Source: Companilactobacillus baiquanensis (lineage in GTDB: Bacteria > Bacillota > Bacilli > Lactobacillales > Lactobacillaceae). Taken from it: 64,000 bases of DNA. Under the pieces are notes generated by a model. It worked only from the letters and a program-made list of their open reading frames with translations, had not been told where the DNA came from and searched no databases. A program made the translations under genes and the position numbers. Shown here piece after piece: positions 42,339 through 50,755 of this stretch. The stretch lies in assembly GCF_003946605.1 (NCBI RefSeq), contig NZ_RHOQ01000004.1, forward strand, positions 124,001-188,000, written 5' to 3'. How positions within the stretch are numbered: position 1 is the stretch's first letter; each line of letters starts with the position of its first letter.

Positions 42339-43133
42339 TTATAAAAGATATTTAGCATCAAACTCTGGATCTTGTGATGTTAGGATCTTGGGACCATCTT
42401 TTGTGATAGCAATCGTATGCTCATACTGGGCAGAATTAGAACCATCAGCGGAAACAAAGTATTCCCAACCATCAGCCTTAACAAATTTATCTGAAATTTC
42501 CCAAGTTCCAAGATTTACCATTGGTTCAATAGTAATGGTCATACCTTCTTTTAGACGAAGTCCTTGTCCAGGTTCACCATAGTGAGGTACATTAGGTGCT
42601 TCATGCATTGTTGGTTGGATACCATGTCCGATGAGGTCACGAACATCCCCCATATGTTGTTCATCTTCAACATAATGTTGAATAGCATAGCCAATATCAC
42701 CTAAACGATTACCAACGATAGCTTGATCAATGCCAAGATATAAGGCCTTGTGAGTTACTTCCATCAAATGTTTATCTTCATCTGAAAGTTCTCCAACAGC
42801 ATAAGTCCAACATGAATCACTTTCATACCCATCTAAGTTAACAGTCATATCAACTTTTAAAACGTCACCGTTTTTTAAGATAAGGTTTTTTCTAGGAATA
42901 CCATGGGCAACTTCATCATTAACACAAACACAAGTTGCATATTTATAACCTTCAAAACCTTTTTCTGATGGTCTACCACCGTGTTCAGTTATATATTTAT
43001 CAGCAAAATCTTCAATTTCCATTGAAGAGATCCCTGGCTTAATAATATCTCTTAATCCAATATGCACATTGGCAAGTAGTTCGCCTGACTTGCGCATACC
43101 TTCTATTTCACGTGCAGATTTTAATGTAATCAA
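42339..43133 (-). CDS. map: Methionine aminopeptidase, type I
   Basis: This 264-residue dinuclear metallopeptidase removes the initiator Met. Motifs in order are the substrate His region NDEVAHGIP, ligands in LKVDMTVNLDGYESD, HGIQPTMHEAP, TIEPMVNLG and the C-terminal QYEHTIAIT. The best start is TTG 43133 (MITLKSAREIEGM, the usual opening in lactobacilli), with a weak AAGGG site further upstream than normal; an in-frame ATG upstream is followed at once by a stop. A C-terminal extension of about 12 residues is unremarkable. Confidence 0.93.
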   Translation of the reverse strand: MITLKSAREIEGMRKSGELLANVHIGLRDIIKPGISSMEIEDFADKYITEHGGRPSEKGFEGYKYATCVCVNDEVAHGIPRKNLILKNGDVLKVDMTVNLDGYESDSCWTYAVGELSDEDKHLMEVTHKALYLGIDQAIVGNRLGDIGYAIQHYVEDEQHMGDVRDLIGHGIQPTMHEAPNVPHYGEPGQGLRLKEGMTITIEPMVNLGTWEISDKFVKADGWEYFVSADGSNSAQYEHTIAITKDGPKILTSQDPEFDAKYLL

Positions 43134-43268
43134 TTCCTACATTTCCCTTCAAAAAATAAATGATACTTACAGTATAACATTTTCAGCAATTTCCAATTAG
43201 ATGGTAGAGAATATTATTTTTTGCTATAATACGTCAAGTAAATAAGCAGTTATAAGAGAGTGTAAAAT

Positions 43269-43724
43269 ATGACAAAAGTAAAAATAGTTTATGCTAGTAT
43301 CACCGGTAATGATGAAGATATAGGCTATGTACTAACTGAAAAATTTGAAGAACTTGGTGCTGATGTAGAAATGAGTGAGATCTCACAAACTGATGCAGCC
43401 GATTTTGAAGATGCCGACATCTGTGTGATCGCCAGTTATACTTATGATCAAGGGATAGTACCTGATGAAGCATTGGATTTTTATGAAGATATGCAAGACC
43501 TTGATCTGGACGGAAAAGTTTATGGAACTTGTGGTTCTGGTGATACATTTTATGAAGACTTCTGCCGTGCGGTTGACGAATTCGCAACTATTTTTGAACA
43601 AGTTGGAGCAACTAAAGGTAGTGAACCAGTTAAAATTGAATTAGAACCTGAACAAGATGACATTGATCATCTTGATAAATTTGCTGAAGAGTTGGTTAAG
43701 AAGGCCAAAGAAATGGACCATTAG
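43269..43724 (+). CDS. Flavodoxin
   Basis: This 151-residue FMN electron carrier has the phosphate-binding loop YASITGNDEDIG at the N-terminus, and FMN-stacking regions SYTYDQG and CGSGDTFYEDFCRAVD. It is very acidic, as flavodoxins are. An extended -10 element (TGCTATAAT, 43231-43239) precedes it and ATG 43269 has an adequate SD. A GtrA family gene follows after 3 bp. Its redox partners are not in the window. Confidence 0.92.
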   Translation: MTKVKIVYASITGNDEDIGYVLTEKFEELGADVEMSEISQTDAADFEDADICVIASYTYDQGIVPDEALDFYEDMQDLDLDGKVYGTCGSGDTFYEDFCRAVDEFATIFEQVGATKGSEPVKIELEPEQDDIDHLDKFAEELVKKAKEMDH

Positions 43725-43727
43725 ACT

Positions 43728-44168
43728 ATGGAATTGATCAAAAAACACCGAGATTTTTTGGTATATTGTCTATTTGGATTTATGGCATCATTAATTAATA
43801 TCATTGTCTTTACAATTGCACATAACAATTTAAAAATACCGCTTTGGTTAGCAAATACCATTGCCTGGTTGATATCAAACGTTTTTTCTTTTTTTGTAAC
43901 TAAATTTTATGTTTTCAAAACTAAAATGGGCAATTATAAAATGATGTTCAAAGAAGGCTCATATTTTCTAGCCTCTAGGTTGTTCTCGTTACTATTTGAC
44001 GATTTATTCATGATCGTAGCAGTGCTTGTTCTACCATTAAATAACATCATTATTAAAGTGATCGACCAATTAGTAGTTGGATTGTTTAATTATTTCTCAT
44101 CAAAATGGATCTTTAATTACAATAACCGAAATTTATTAGAGAAGATAAAACATTTGAGATCGAAGTAA
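43728..44168 (+). CDS. GtrA family membrane protein
   Basis: This 146-residue protein has four membrane helices and the GtrA signature (FLVYCLFGFMASLINIIVF, IAWLISNVFSFFVTKFYVFKT, FNYFSSKWIFNY). GtrA proteins are thought to help move lipid-linked sugars across the membrane for wall or teichoic-acid decoration. It starts 3 bp after the flavodoxin stop with little of an SD, so coupling is likely. It is followed by a structured element and a terminator. Confidence 0.88.
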   Translation: MELIKKHRDFLVYCLFGFMASLINIIVFTIAHNNLKIPLWLANTIAWLISNVFSFFVTKFYVFKTKMGNYKMMFKEGSYFLASRLFSLLFDDLFMIVAVLVLPLNNIIIKVIDQLVVGLFNYFSSKWIFNYNNRNLLEKIKHLRSK

Positions 44169-44174
44169 TAGAGT

Positions 44175-44233
44175 GAGATATGAGGCGGTTAGAGACTGAG
44201 CATAACTAAGCGGAGGTCTCTGTCTCATATCTC
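44175..44233. repeat. Nested hairpin element after gtrA
   Basis: Outer stem GAGATATGAG (44175-44184) with CTCATATCTC (44224-44233) and inner stem AGAGAC (44191-44196) with GTCTCT (44216-44221). There is no T-tract. It may be a processed or mobile palindromic element. Confidence 0.55.
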
Positions 44234-44251
44234 GCGTTTCAATAGATATGA

Positions 44252-44293
44252 GATCAATAAAAAACACCCTAATTGGGTGTTTTTTTATTGATC
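44252..44293. terminator. Bidirectional terminator between gtrA and amino-acid permease
   Basis: The perfect 18-bp stem (44252-44269 with 44275-44293 region) has core ACACCC/GGGTGT, loop TAATT, and A/T-tracts for both strands. Confidence 0.9.
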
Positions 44294-45625
44294 TTATTTC
44301 GTATCCACATTCTGCTTTGATTTATATAGGTAAAAAGGTAATCCTATAAACGTCAATGCTAATCCTACTAAAGCGAGTATTGTTTGAGTAAACAATGTAT
44401 TTATCACAATGAATGAGCCTCCGAGAATGGCAATAATCGGAACTACAGGGTAAAAGAGGGTTTTGTAGGGTCTATTCATATCTGGTTCACGTTTTCTAAG
44501 AATCATAGTAGCGAGGAAGGTCATCGTATAGAAAATCCAGATTACGAAAATCAACATATCCGTTAAAGTATTAAATGCACCTAAGAAAATCATAAGACAA
44601 GCAATTACGATCTGTAAGATACCACAATTAGTGGGGATACCATTTTTAGATAGTTTTTTTAACTGTTTACTAAATGGCAAAGTATTATCTAAAGCCATTG
44701 CGTATGGTATACGCATTCCAGTCATTGTATATCCGTTAATGGCACCAAATACGGATATTAGAATACCAATTGTTACTAATTTACCGCCAAATTCACCAAA
44801 TAGTACGGTTGATACATCTGAAGCGGCATTATTGTTTCCAATAATTTGACCAATTGGCATTGTTTTAAGAAATACATAGTTGATCAACATATAAACGATC
44901 ATAATTCCGGCTAAACCTAATAGAATAGCCTGTGGTAGATGTTTTCGAGGATTTTTCATCTCTCCGGCGATATTACCAACATGGATCCAGCCATCATAAG
45001 CAAACATAGTGGCAAGTAATCCATGTCCTAGAGCAGTGGCAAAACCTAAGTCTTTTCCAGCTGTAACCGGCAATAAACTGATTTGAACGTCTGATTTAGC
45101 GAATAAACCAAAGATAACAATTAAAATGATAGGAATAAGTTTAAATAGTGTCGTAAATGATTGTACTCGTCCACCAACTTTTGAACCTAATAAATTAGTT
45201 AAAGTTAGAAACAAGGCAATCGCTACTCCTATCGGAACCAGTAAACTTGGACTTAGACCAAATAAATTAATACATTGTGTACTGAATATAATTGCTAATG
45301 CGGCTATATTGGCAGGGAAATATATGACGGTCTCAGCCCAACCTAGTAAAAACGCAGGCTTCTTTCCATAAGTATATTCGATATAGCGCATCATTCCACC
45401 AGTTTCAGGGATTGCAGCGGCTAGTTCAGCGGCAGTTAAACCAGCACAGATGGTGATCACACCACCTAAAAACCAAGCTAATAGCGATAGGCTTACTGTT
45501 CCTGTTGCTTCAGAAACTACGGCAGCCTTGAAAAACACACCTGCACCAATAACTGTACCCATTACGGTGGACAAAGCAGCAACAAATCCAATATTTTTCT
45601 TTAGATCAGTTGTTCCTTCTCCCAT
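44294..45625 (-). CDS. APC family amino-acid permease, Ser/Thr exchanger-like
   Basis: This 443-residue transporter has 12 predicted helices and the LAT/SteT-like N-terminus STVMGTVIGAGVFFKAAVVSEATG with the GxGxG-type substrate loop in helix 1, then EYTYGKKPAFLLGWAE and FAYDGWIHVGNIAGEMKNPRK. The SteT subgroup exchanges serine, threonine and aromatic amino acids. It lies 28 bp after a threonine dehydrogenase gene and is likely in its operon, which supports threonine as a substrate. SD AGAGGTGA is present. Confidence 0.85.
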   Translation of the reverse strand: MGEGTTDLKKNIGFVAALSTVMGTVIGAGVFFKAAVVSEATGTVSLSLLAWFLGGVITICAGLTAAELAAAIPETGGMMRYIEYTYGKKPAFLLGWAETVIYFPANIAALAIIFSTQCINLFGLSPSLLVPIGVAIALFLTLTNLLGSKVGGRVQSFTTLFKLIPIILIVIFGLFAKSDVQISLLPVTAGKDLGFATALGHGLLATMFAYDGWIHVGNIAGEMKNPRKHLPQAILLGLAGIMIVYMLINYVFLKTMPIGQIIGNNNAASDVSTVLFGEFGGKLVTIGILISVFGAINGYTMTGMRIPYAMALDNTLPFSKQLKKLSKNGIPTNCGILQIVIACLMIFLGAFNTLTDMLIFVIWIFYTMTFLATMILRKREPDMNRPYKTLFYPVVPIIAILGGSFIVINTLFTQTILALVGLALTFIGLPFYLYKSKQNVDTK

Positions 45626-45653
45626 TTGTTCACCTCTAAGCTAGGAATCAATT

Positions 45654-46610
45654 CTATCCTTGCTCTACTCTATCCTTTAATTTATCAAGCATATCGCGTG
45701 TCATCTTGTCCAAGTCATAGTTAGGTGAAAAGCCCCATTCTTCCTTGGCACTTGTTGGATCAATGCTATTTGGCCATGAATCTGCGATTGTTTGACGCAT
45801 TGGATCAACGTCATAAGTCATTTCAAATTCTGGCATAACTTTTTGGATAGATTTCTTAATGTCTTCTGGTTCAAATGACATTGCAGTGATATTGAAGGCA
45901 TTTCTGTGAATAAGTTTATCTGGATCAGCATTCATTAATTTAATAACAGCATCAATGGCATCTGGCATATACATCATATCCATATATGTGCCTTCTTTGA
46001 TGAATGATTCATATGATCCTTTCTTTAGTGCTTCATAATAAATATCTACGGCGTAATCAGTTGTTCCACCACCTGGTAAAGTCTTATATGAAATAAGTCC
46101 TGGGAAACGTACACCTCTTGTATCGACACCAAATTTTGTGTGGTAGTAGTCACACAATAATTCGCCGGACACTTTAGTTACACCGTACATAGTAGTTGGT
46201 CTTTGAAGTGTATCTTGTGGTGTATTGTCTTTTGGAGTGTTTGGACCAAATGATCCAATTGAACTTGGAGTAAAGAATTTCAAATTAAGTTCGCGTGCAA
46301 CTTCAAGGGCATTAACTAATCCACCCATATTTAAGTTCCATGCAAGTTGAGGTTTCTTTTCAGCTACAGCTGATAGTAGTGCTGCTAAGTGAATCAAGGT
46401 ATCAACATTATTATCTTTTGCGATTTGCAACATGCGGTCATAATCATTAACATCTAATTCTTCAAAAGGTCCGCCTTGAACAGTTGGATTATCTAGTGGT
46501 CTTCTAATGTCAGTGGCAATAACACTATCAGGACCATTTAATTCTCTTAATTTTGCTACCAATTCTGAACCAATTTGACCTAAACAACCTGTTACCATAA
46601 CTTTTTTCAT
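45654..46610 (-). CDS. L-threonine 3-dehydrogenase (SDR/epimerase type)
   Basis: This 318-residue NAD-dependent short-chain enzyme oxidises threonine to 2-amino-3-ketobutyrate. Rossmann motif [13 protein letters not shown], catalytic STPSSI-like [10 protein letters not shown], and [11 protein letters not shown] (Tyr and Lys) are present, with the [20 protein letters not shown] segment that marks the UDP-epimerase-like threonine dehydrogenases. I chose ATG 46610 with SD GGAGG; the longer frame begins in that site. It is followed by the permease and preceded by kbl, so the next enzyme of the pathway is co-transcribed. Confidence 0.9.
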   Translation of the reverse strand: MKKVMVTGCLGQIGSELVAKLRELNGPDSVIATDIRRPLDNPTVQGGPFEELDVNDYDRMLQIAKDNNVDTLIHLAALLSAVAEKKPQLAWNLNMGGLVNALEVARELNLKFFTPSSIGSFGPNTPKDNTPQDTLQRPTTMYGVTKVSGELLCDYYHTKFGVDTRGVRFPGLISYKTLPGGGTTDYAVDIYYEALKKGSYESFIKEGTYMDMMYMPDAIDAVIKLMNADPDKLIHRNAFNITAMSFEPEDIKKSIQKVMPEFEMTYDVDPMRQTIADSWPNSIDPTSAKEEWGFSPNYDLDKMTRDMLDKLKDRVEQG

Positions 46611-46643
46611 CGTGAAATCCTCCAATAAGGTAATTTGATTTTT

Positions 46644-47831
46644 TTAAATTAAATCTAATTCTTTACCAACTTTTTCGTACACGGTGATAGCTTGATCCAA
46701 CATTTCTTTAGTATGTGTACGCATTGGCATATTTCTAATACGTCCAGTCCCTAGAGGAACGGTAGGATAAACGATCGGTTTAACGTAAACGCCATTTTCG
46801 ATCAATTTATTTGAAAATTGTTGTGTCTTGTTTTCATCACCAAGAATAACTGGTGTGATAGGTGTATCTGATTTTGAAAGTGTGAAGCCGATTCTTTCAA
46901 GATTCTCCTTGAAGTATTTAGCATTGTCCCAAAGTTGATCAACATATTCGGGATGATCCATGATCAAATCAAGTGATGCGATACAAGCAGCTGAAGCTCC
47001 TGGTGTAAGGGATGTTGAGAATAGGAATGGACGTCCACGTGCCTTTAGCCATTCGATCAATTCCTTTGTTCCGGCAACATATCCTCCAACAACACCGATA
47101 GCTTTTGATAAAGTACCCATTTGGAAATCGATCTTATCTTGAAGTCCAAAATGTTTAACAGTTCCTTTACCATGTCCCATAACACCTGATCCATGGGCAT
47201 CATCAACATAAGTTATCAAATTGTATTCTTCTGCAACCTTAACGGCTTCAGGAAGGTTGGCAACATCTCCATCCATTGAGAAAACACCGTCAGTGATATA
47301 CATGATCTTTTCATAAAGTCCACTTTCAGTAGCTTCCTTAGCCTTTTGACGAAGGTCATCCATGTCTTGATGCTTAACACGGATAATTTTGGCACCAGAT
47401 AAACGACAGCCATCAATGATCGAAGCATGATTTAATTCATCTGACAAAATTGCATCCTTCTTGGTCATAACAGCAGAAATGGCACCCATGTTACAGTTAA
47501 ATCCAGATTGGAAAGCAATTGCTGCTTCAGTTCCTTTAAATTGAGCAATTTTTTCCTCTAATTCTTTGTGAATCATTAAAGTTCCGTTGATAGGACGAAC
47601 GGCACCTGCTCCGACACCCCATTTTTTGGTTGCTGCCATATCGGCATCCTTTAATTCATCACGACTAGCAAATCCTAGGTAGTTATTTGATGCGAGATTG
47701 ATCATTTCCTGACCATTAATTTTGATGATTGGTCCATTGTGATCCTCTAAAACATCAATTGAGTTGAGAAGTCCTTTTTGCTTAAGATCGTCCAAATTTT
47801 CTCTCAAGTACGTTTGTAAAACCTCTGACAT
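46644..47831 (-). CDS. kbl: Glycine C-acetyltransferase (2-amino-3-ketobutyrate CoA ligase)
   Basis: This 395-residue PLP enzyme of the alpha-oxoamine synthase family cleaves 2-amino-3-ketobutyrate with CoA to glycine and acetyl-CoA. Visible motifs are [50 protein letters not shown], the lysine motif [12 protein letters not shown], and [15 protein letters not shown] chose ATG 47831, 12 nt after AAGGAG; the longer frame starts in that site. A cre-like site lies upstream, so the threonine-degrading operon (kbl, tdh, permease) may be repressed by sugars. Confidence 0.93.
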   Translation of the reverse strand: MSEVLQTYLRENLDDLKQKGLLNSIDVLEDHNGPIIKINGQEMINLASNNYLGFASRDELKDADMAATKKWGVGAGAVRPINGTLMIHKELEEKIAQFKGTEAAIAFQSGFNCNMGAISAVMTKKDAILSDELNHASIIDGCRLSGAKIIRVKHQDMDDLRQKAKEATESGLYEKIMYITDGVFSMDGDVANLPEAVKVAEEYNLITYVDDAHGSGVMGHGKGTVKHFGLQDKIDFQMGTLSKAIGVVGGYVAGTKELIEWLKARGRPFLFSTSLTPGASAACIASLDLIMDHPEYVDQLWDNAKYFKENLERIGFTLSKSDTPITPVILGDENKTQQFSNKLIENGVYVKPIVYPTVPLGTGRIRNMPMRTHTKEMLDQAITVYEKVGKELDLI

Positions 47832-47882
47832 AACTATTTGCTCCTTCAATTAGATTTGGTTCACCGAGAATATATCATGATA

Positions 47883-47897
47883 CGAAATCGCTTACAA
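47883..47897 (-). promoter_or_regulatory. cre-like site upstream of kbl
   Basis: TTGTAAGCGATTTCG on the minus strand matches the cre consensus at 14 of 15 positions. It lies downstream of a possible -35/-10 pair (TTGCTA, TATTTA), in the expected position for CcpA repression. Confidence 0.5.
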
Positions 47898-47899
47898 TA

Positions 47900-48126
47900 A
47901 ATAACATTCGGATTATGATTAGCAAAATCTTAATATAACGATTATTCAATATAAAAGATTTCACAAGTTAAATGTATGCAAATATAGTTTGACTTAAAAA
48001 GGCTTATTTAATAATAAAATGGTTATAAATAATACTAGAGAAAAAAATTTCAAATCCGAAATAATTATTAGACAAAATTTAATAAAAAAATTTCTAATAA
48101 TAATTAAAAAGATATTTTTCTAGAGC
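47900..48126. other. Very AT-rich intergenic stretch between kbl and wecB
   Basis: I find no ORF. A promoter-like TTGACT (47989-47994), 17 bp, TAATAA (48012-48017) on the plus strand leads to the terminator at 48127-48192, so a short transcript of about 170 nt is possible. There is no other evidence for it. Confidence 0.3.
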
Positions 48127-48192
48127 AAAAAAAGACCACTTGTTGACTATTATTGATACACTGTATCTTATAAGTCAACAAGTGGTCTTTTT
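48127..48192. terminator. Long bidirectional terminator after wecB
   Basis: The stem AAAGACCACTTGTTGACT with AGTCAACAAGTGGTCTTT has an inner GATACA/TGTATC helix and A/T-tracts on both sides. Confidence 0.85.
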
Positions 48193-48236
48193 ATATGCAC
48201 ATTAAATAATTTTATTATTGTTCTTTTTGAACCAGA

Positions 48237-49379
48237 TTATTCAAATTCTTCTGGCTTGTTTTTAGTTTGTTTAAAGTAATAACTGATCGAATCCAAAATA
48301 CGGTCTGATGCTCTACCATCGCCATAAGGGTTCTTAGCATTAGCCATACGTTGATATTCGTCGTCGTTTTCGAGTAAATTATTCATTTCTTTCTCTACAA
48401 CATCGGCATCAGTACCAACTAATTTCAAAGTACCAGCATCGACTCCCTCTGGTCGTTCAGTTGTGTCACGTAAAACAAGAACCGGCTTTCCTAGTGAAGG
48501 GGCTTCTTCTTGAACACCACCAGAATCAGTCATAATAAAGTAACTCTTTGATGCAAGATTGTGAAAATCTACAACGTCTAAAGGATCTATCAAATGAACT
48601 CTATCGACATCACCTAAGATATCCTTGGCTGTTTTTTGAACAACTGGATTCAAATGAACTGGGTAGATCAATTCGATATCATGATGTTTTTGAACGACCT
48701 TTTTCATTGCATTAAAAACTTGTTTCATCGGTTGACCTTGATTTTCACGACGATGCATTGTTACTAAGATCATTTTTTTATTTGGATCAATAATATCAAG
48801 AATATCATGATGATAATCTTGATGGACTGTGCTGCTTAATGCATCGATGGCAGTATTACCAGTAACGAAAATATTATTTCCATTATGATTTTCTTTAAGA
48901 AGGTTCGCCTTACTTTGATCAGTTGGGGCAAAGTACAAATCAGAAAGATCATCAGTCATTTGACGATTCATTTCTTCAGGCCATGGGGAATACTTATTCC
49001 AAGTTCTAAGACCAGCCTCAACATGACCAATACTTGTTTGATGATAAAAAGCGGACAAGGCTGCACTAAAGGTAGTTGTAGTATCACCATGAACAAGCAC
49101 AATATCAGGCTTTTCTTTTTCTATAATACTATCGAGTTCCTTGAGCACTAGACCGGTAATTCCACTCAAAGTTTGACGTTCCTTCATAATATTCAAATCA
49201 TAATCGGGCTTGATCTTGAATATCTCCAAAACTGAATCAAGCATTTCACGATGTTGCGCCGTAACGACGGTGACAGTTTCAAATCGATCACTATTTTGTT
49301 TTAACTTCAAAACTAATGGTGCCATTTTAATTGCCTCTGGTCTTGTTCCAAAGACTGTCATAACTTTAATTTTATCCAC
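48237..49379 (-). CDS. wecB: UDP-N-acetylglucosamine 2-epimerase (non-hydrolysing)
   Basis: This 380-residue enzyme converts UDP-GlcNAc to UDP-ManNAc for wall polysaccharide or teichoic acid linkage units. It has MTVFGTRPEAIKMAPLV at the start, ITAQHREML-like VVTAQHREMLDSVLEIF, VHGDTTTTFSAALSAF, IGHVEAGLRT, TMHRRENQG and MTDSGGVQEEAPSLGKPVLVLRDTTERPE. I prefer GTG 49379 since the GAGGTG site lies 8 nt upstream and overlaps the earlier GTG. It is monocistronic, with a strong terminator at 48127-48192. Confidence 0.93.
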   Translation of the reverse strand: MDKIKVMTVFGTRPEAIKMAPLVLKLKQNSDRFETVTVVTAQHREMLDSVLEIFKIKPDYDLNIMKERQTLSGITGLVLKELDSIIEKEKPDIVLVHGDTTTTFSAALSAFYHQTSIGHVEAGLRTWNKYSPWPEEMNRQMTDDLSDLYFAPTDQSKANLLKENHNGNNIFVTGNTAIDALSSTVHQDYHHDILDIIDPNKKMILVTMHRRENQGQPMKQVFNAMKKVVQKHHDIELIYPVHLNPVVQKTAKDILGDVDRVHLIDPLDVVDFHNLASKSYFIMTDSGGVQEEAPSLGKPVLVLRDTTERPEGVDAGTLKLVGTDADVVEKEMNNLLENDDEYQRMANAKNPYGDGRASDRILDSISYYFKQTKNKPEEFE

Positions 49380-49497
49380 AATATTCACCTCAATAACTGT
49401 CCAAATTATATCAGAAATGGTCTGATAAACCTAACTAGCTCTAGACTAACTATTCTATAAGAGTTTTCAGAAAATAATCTGATATAATAATATTATT

Positions 49498-49695
49498 ATG
49501 ATAAATCTACCTTTACTAATAACCTTAAGTGTATTTACAACTTTAGTGGCATTCTTTCTTGTCATGGCAATTTATAATACCCTCATAAAATCTAGCAGTA
49601 AAAAATACTGGTGGATAATTCTAATAATTTTGACAATCCTTTATATAATAGCATTTGCAGCCTATTTTCATTTCAAAACCGGTACTTTACTGTAA
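49498..49695 (+). CDS. Small membrane protein (65 aa), possibly leaderless
   Basis: Two membrane helices (about residues 5-27 and 39-58) are joined by a basic loop (KSSSKKYW). No SD is present before ATG 49498. Instead a TATAAT box (49483-49488) lies 9 bp upstream, which would start transcription at or next to the ATG. That suggests a leaderless mRNA, or that the promoter belongs to a longer transcript. I do not recognise the family. It precedes the aldolase gene by 87 bp. Confidence 0.55.
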   Translation: MINLPLLITLSVFTTLVAFFLVMAIYNTLIKSSSKKYWWIILIILTILYIIAFAAYFHFKTGTLL

Positions 49696-49782
49696 ATACT
49701 TTTGTAAAAAGATACTAATTATTCGTGTTTTGCGTTAAAATGAAGAATGTATTCTAAAGATGAATTTATTGGAGGATTATCG

Positions 49783-50652
49783 ATGGTTTTAACAAACGGA
49801 AACGAAATTTTCAAACAAGCTCGTGCAGGAAAATATGCTGTTGGTGCTTTTAACATCAATGACTTGGAATGGACTCGTTCTATCTTAGCCGCAGCCCAAG
49901 AAACAAACACACCTGTATTGGTTCAAACATCAATGGGTGCTGCAAAATACATGGGTGGCTATGAACTTTGCCTACACCTAGTACAAGACACAATTAAAGC
50001 AATGGGTATCACTGTTCCAGTTGTTATGCATTTGGATCATGGTAACTATGAAGCTGCTAAGGAATGTATTGAAGTTGGTTACAACTCAGTTATGTTCGAT
50101 GGACATGACCTACCTTTCGCAGAAAACCTTGAAAAGACAAAGGAAATCGTTAAATTAGCTCATGCTAAGAACATTTCTGTTGAAGCAGAAGTTGGTTCAA
50201 TCGGTGGTACTGAAGATGGTATCGTTGGTTTAGGTGAATTAGCTGATGTTGAAGAAGCTAAGACACTTAACGCAACTGGTGTTGACTACCTTGCCGTTGG
50301 TATTGGTAACATTCATGGTGTTTACCCTTCAAACTGGAAAGGCCTAAGCTTTGACCGTCTTAAGGAATTAGCTGACGTTATTGATACACCACTTGTTCTT
50401 CATGGTGGTTCAGGTATTCCTAAGGAACAAATCATTAAGGCTGTTTCAATGGGTATCTCAAAAGTTAACGTTAATACTGAGTTACAATTATCATTTGCTA
50501 AAGCAACTCGTCAATACATCGAAGACAAGAAAGATCTTGACATCGATGAAAAGGGTTATGACCCACGTAAACTTCTTGCACCTGGTGCAAAAGCTATTAC
50601 AGAAACAACTAAGGAACGTATCGCTTGGTTCGGTACACCATCAATTAAATAA
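49783..50652 (+). CDS. fba: Fructose-1,6-bisphosphate aldolase, class II
   Basis: This 289-residue zinc-dependent glycolytic aldolase has AVGAFNINDLEW, zinc ligands in VMHLDHGNYE and FDGHDLPF, EAEVGSIGGTEDG, IGNIHGVYP and LHGGSGIPKEQI with the following KVNVNTELQ. I chose ATG 49783 because GGAGG lies 7 nt upstream; the ORF extends 12 codons further without a ribosome site. Codon use is strongly biased to preferred codons, as expected of a highly expressed gene. A terminator follows. Confidence 0.95.
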   Translation: MVLTNGNEIFKQARAGKYAVGAFNINDLEWTRSILAAAQETNTPVLVQTSMGAAKYMGGYELCLHLVQDTIKAMGITVPVVMHLDHGNYEAAKECIEVGYNSVMFDGHDLPFAENLEKTKEIVKLAHAKNISVEAEVGSIGGTEDGIVGLGELADVEEAKTLNATGVDYLAVGIGNIHGVYPSNWKGLSFDRLKELADVIDTPLVLHGGSGIPKEQIIKAVSMGISKVNVNTELQLSFAKATRQYIEDKKDLDIDEKGYDPRKLLAPGAKAITETTKERIAWFGTPSIK

Positions 50653-50669
50653 TCTATCAATAAGATAAT

Positions 50670-50705
50670 AAAAAGAAGCTAGGATTTTATCCTTGCTTCT
50701 TTTTT
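50670..50705 (+). terminator. Terminator of aldolase gene
   Basis: AAAAAGAAGC (50670-50679) with GCTTCTTTTT (50695-50704) and inner GGAT/ATCC. Confidence 0.85.
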
Positions 50706-50717
50706 GTTTGTAGACAA

Positions 50718-50753
50718 ATAGAGCTAGCAATCCGATTGGATTACTAGCTCTAT
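50718..50753 (-). terminator. Terminator of NADH oxidase gene (GTAATC-core type)
   Basis: ATAGAGCTAG with CTAGCTCTAT encloses AATCC/GGATT and loop GATT. It starts 3 bp past the convergent oxidase stop codon. The T-tract is short. Confidence 0.6.
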
Positions 50754-50755
50754 AT

